Below are positions 63,433-64,000 of a stretch of DNA of 64,000 nucleotides, piece by piece. Source of the stretch: OCS155 cluster bacterium AG-422-J23 (lineage in GTDB: Bacteria > Actinomycetota > Acidimicrobiia > Actinomarinales > Actinomarinaceae); the NCBI GenBank assembly GCA_003213625.1, contig QCMT01000003.1, positions 1 to 64,000 of the forward strand, given 5' to 3'. Position numbers and translations under genes: made by a program. Position 1 is the stretch's first letter. Each line of letters starts with the position of its first letter. The notes beneath the pieces are model-generated. The model worked only from the letters and a program-made list of their open reading frames with translations. It searched no databases and was not told the origin of the DNA.

Positions 63433-64000
63433 TTATATTCTTTTCCATAATTTTAAGACCTAGAAGCCTGTCGACTAATTTATCTCTCATCTCTAATTCT
63501 AAGACTAAGTAATTTGATTCATTCCTAACATTAAGGATTTTTCCAAATTTGGCAACAGTGTCTAATTTTGATGGATTGATTTGGTAAGACCCAAGGCTAA
63601 CAATACCAAAAATTTCCTCCGCGATTCTGTCTTTTAATAAATCTAGTCCGTCGTTTTTTAGAGATGAGACAAATAATGCTTGAGGGTACGATTCTTTAAG
63701 TTGATTTAATGATGCCTTGTCAATCTTATCAATCTTGTTAAATACCATAATTTCATTAGATTTTGCATCAATTTGTTTGAGAATACTTATAACCGTGTTG
63801 ATATGCATCTCAGGAAGGGCAGTGGCGGCATCAACAACGTGAACTAGCAAATCAGCTTTTGTCGCAACCATTAATGTTGATTTAAATGATTCTATTAATG
63901 TAGTGGGAAGATTTTGAATAAACCCAACTGTGTCCGAAAGTATTAAAGGATCTTGAATATCTTTAATTCTTAATTCTCTTTGCAAAGAGTCAACAGTAGC
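63422..64000 (-). CDS. hflX: GTPase HflX, C-terminal part, start outside window
   Basis: 192 residues visible; the frame stays open to the window edge and reads ATVDSLQREL before the in-frame TTG at 63983-63985, matching the middle of HflX (FATLDP region), so that TTG is not the start. G3 motif DTVGFIQNLP, G4 NKID, and a LLVHVVDAATALPEMH stretch typical of HflX. HflX is a ribosome-associated GTPase that rescues stalled or hibernating ribosomes. P-loop lies outside. Confidence 0.92.
   Translation of the reverse strand, partial: ATVDSLQRELRIKDIQDPLILSDTVGFIQNLPTTLIESFKSTLMVATKADLLVHVVDAATALPEMHINTVISILKQIDAKSNEIMVFNKIDKIDKASLNQLKESYPQALFVSSLKNDGLDLLKDRIAEEIFGIVSLGSYQINPSKLDTVAKFGKILNVRNESNYLVLELEMRDKLVDRLLGLKIMEKNINAE

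Overview
The window reads as a gene-dense, strongly AT-rich bacterial chromosome segment, almost certainly from a streamlined actinomycetote. Pointers to Actinomycetota are the 31-residue Lys/Arg-rich bS22/AURKAIP1-like ribosomal protein beside a PAC2 protein, a DUF3159 membrane protein, a dnaK-grpE-dnaJ-hspR operon with a MerR-type HspR, an isocitrate lyase of the 428-residue mycobacterial type, an F420-type LLM oxidoreductase and a Dcd of actinobacterial length. Low GC, tiny intergenic gaps and many overlapping genes suggest a small-genome marine lineage such as the Acidimicrobiia/Actinomarinales; that placement is inference. No rRNA, tRNA, CRISPR array, insertion sequence or prophage block was seen. 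No gene-free stretch exceeds about 190 bases.

Layout. 1-5.3 kb: end of aspartokinase, asd, an acyltransferase, then DUF554 and dcd on the other strand, a choline-kinase-like gene and bS22. 5.3-8.7 kb (minus): PAC2, copper ATPase CopA and chaperone CopZ, and a small Cys/His protein. 8.8-11.3 kb (plus): a SelW-like selenoprotein read through an in-frame TGA, a TauE/SafE exporter and Lnt with an altered catalytic residue. 11.3-15.7 kb (minus): MscS channel, DUF3159, purB, purA. 15.9-21.4 kb (plus): an Aap-type amino-acid ABC transporter with two unusually long permeases, one carrying a lipoyl-like insertion. 21.4-23.8 kb (minus): M20 amidohydrolase and a DUF4015 glycosidase. 23.9-26.3 kb (plus): potassium channel and DUF885 protein. 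26.3-30.3 kb (minus): heat-shock operon led by a second copy of the small Cys/His family. 30.4-42.1 kb (mostly plus): proC, an FadF/HdrD-like iron-sulfur oxidoreductase, nadE, a PabC-like enzyme, selenoprotein SelD, an alpha/beta hydrolase, a glycosyltransferase and rmuC. 42.1-45.2 kb (minus): CoA-binding protein, acyl-CoA dehydrogenase, sugar kinase. 45.2-46.1 kb (plus): a DUF5856-like and a DsrE/SaoD-like gene. 46.2-50.1 kb (minus): glyoxylate-shunt operon (small acidic ORF, aceA, aceB, SDR) behind a structured leader that ends in a textbook terminator. 50.3-56.0 kb (minus): caa3-type cytochrome oxidase operon with CtaG. 56.1-57.8 kb (plus): ctaB and lgt. 57.8-64 kb (minus): Ca/Na exchanger, LLM oxidoreductase, M1 aminopeptidase, gnd and the end of hflX.

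The genes describe an aerobic heterotroph that imports amino acids (Aap system, M20 hydrolase), oxidises acyl-CoAs (acyl-CoA dehydrogenase, FadF-like protein), feeds C2 units through the glyoxylate shunt and respires with a copper-dependent caa3 oxidase supported by CtaB, CtaG and the CopA/CopZ pair. It also uses selenocysteine: SelD and a SelW-like protein both carry UGA at the redox position, so a Sec-insertion machinery must be encoded elsewhere.

The most unusual items are the two UGA-containing genes, the structured attenuator-like leader before the glyoxylate operon, the lipoyl-like insertion in the amino-acid permease, the Cys-to-Ser change in Lnt, and the paired small Cys/His proteins, one of them heading the heat-shock operon.
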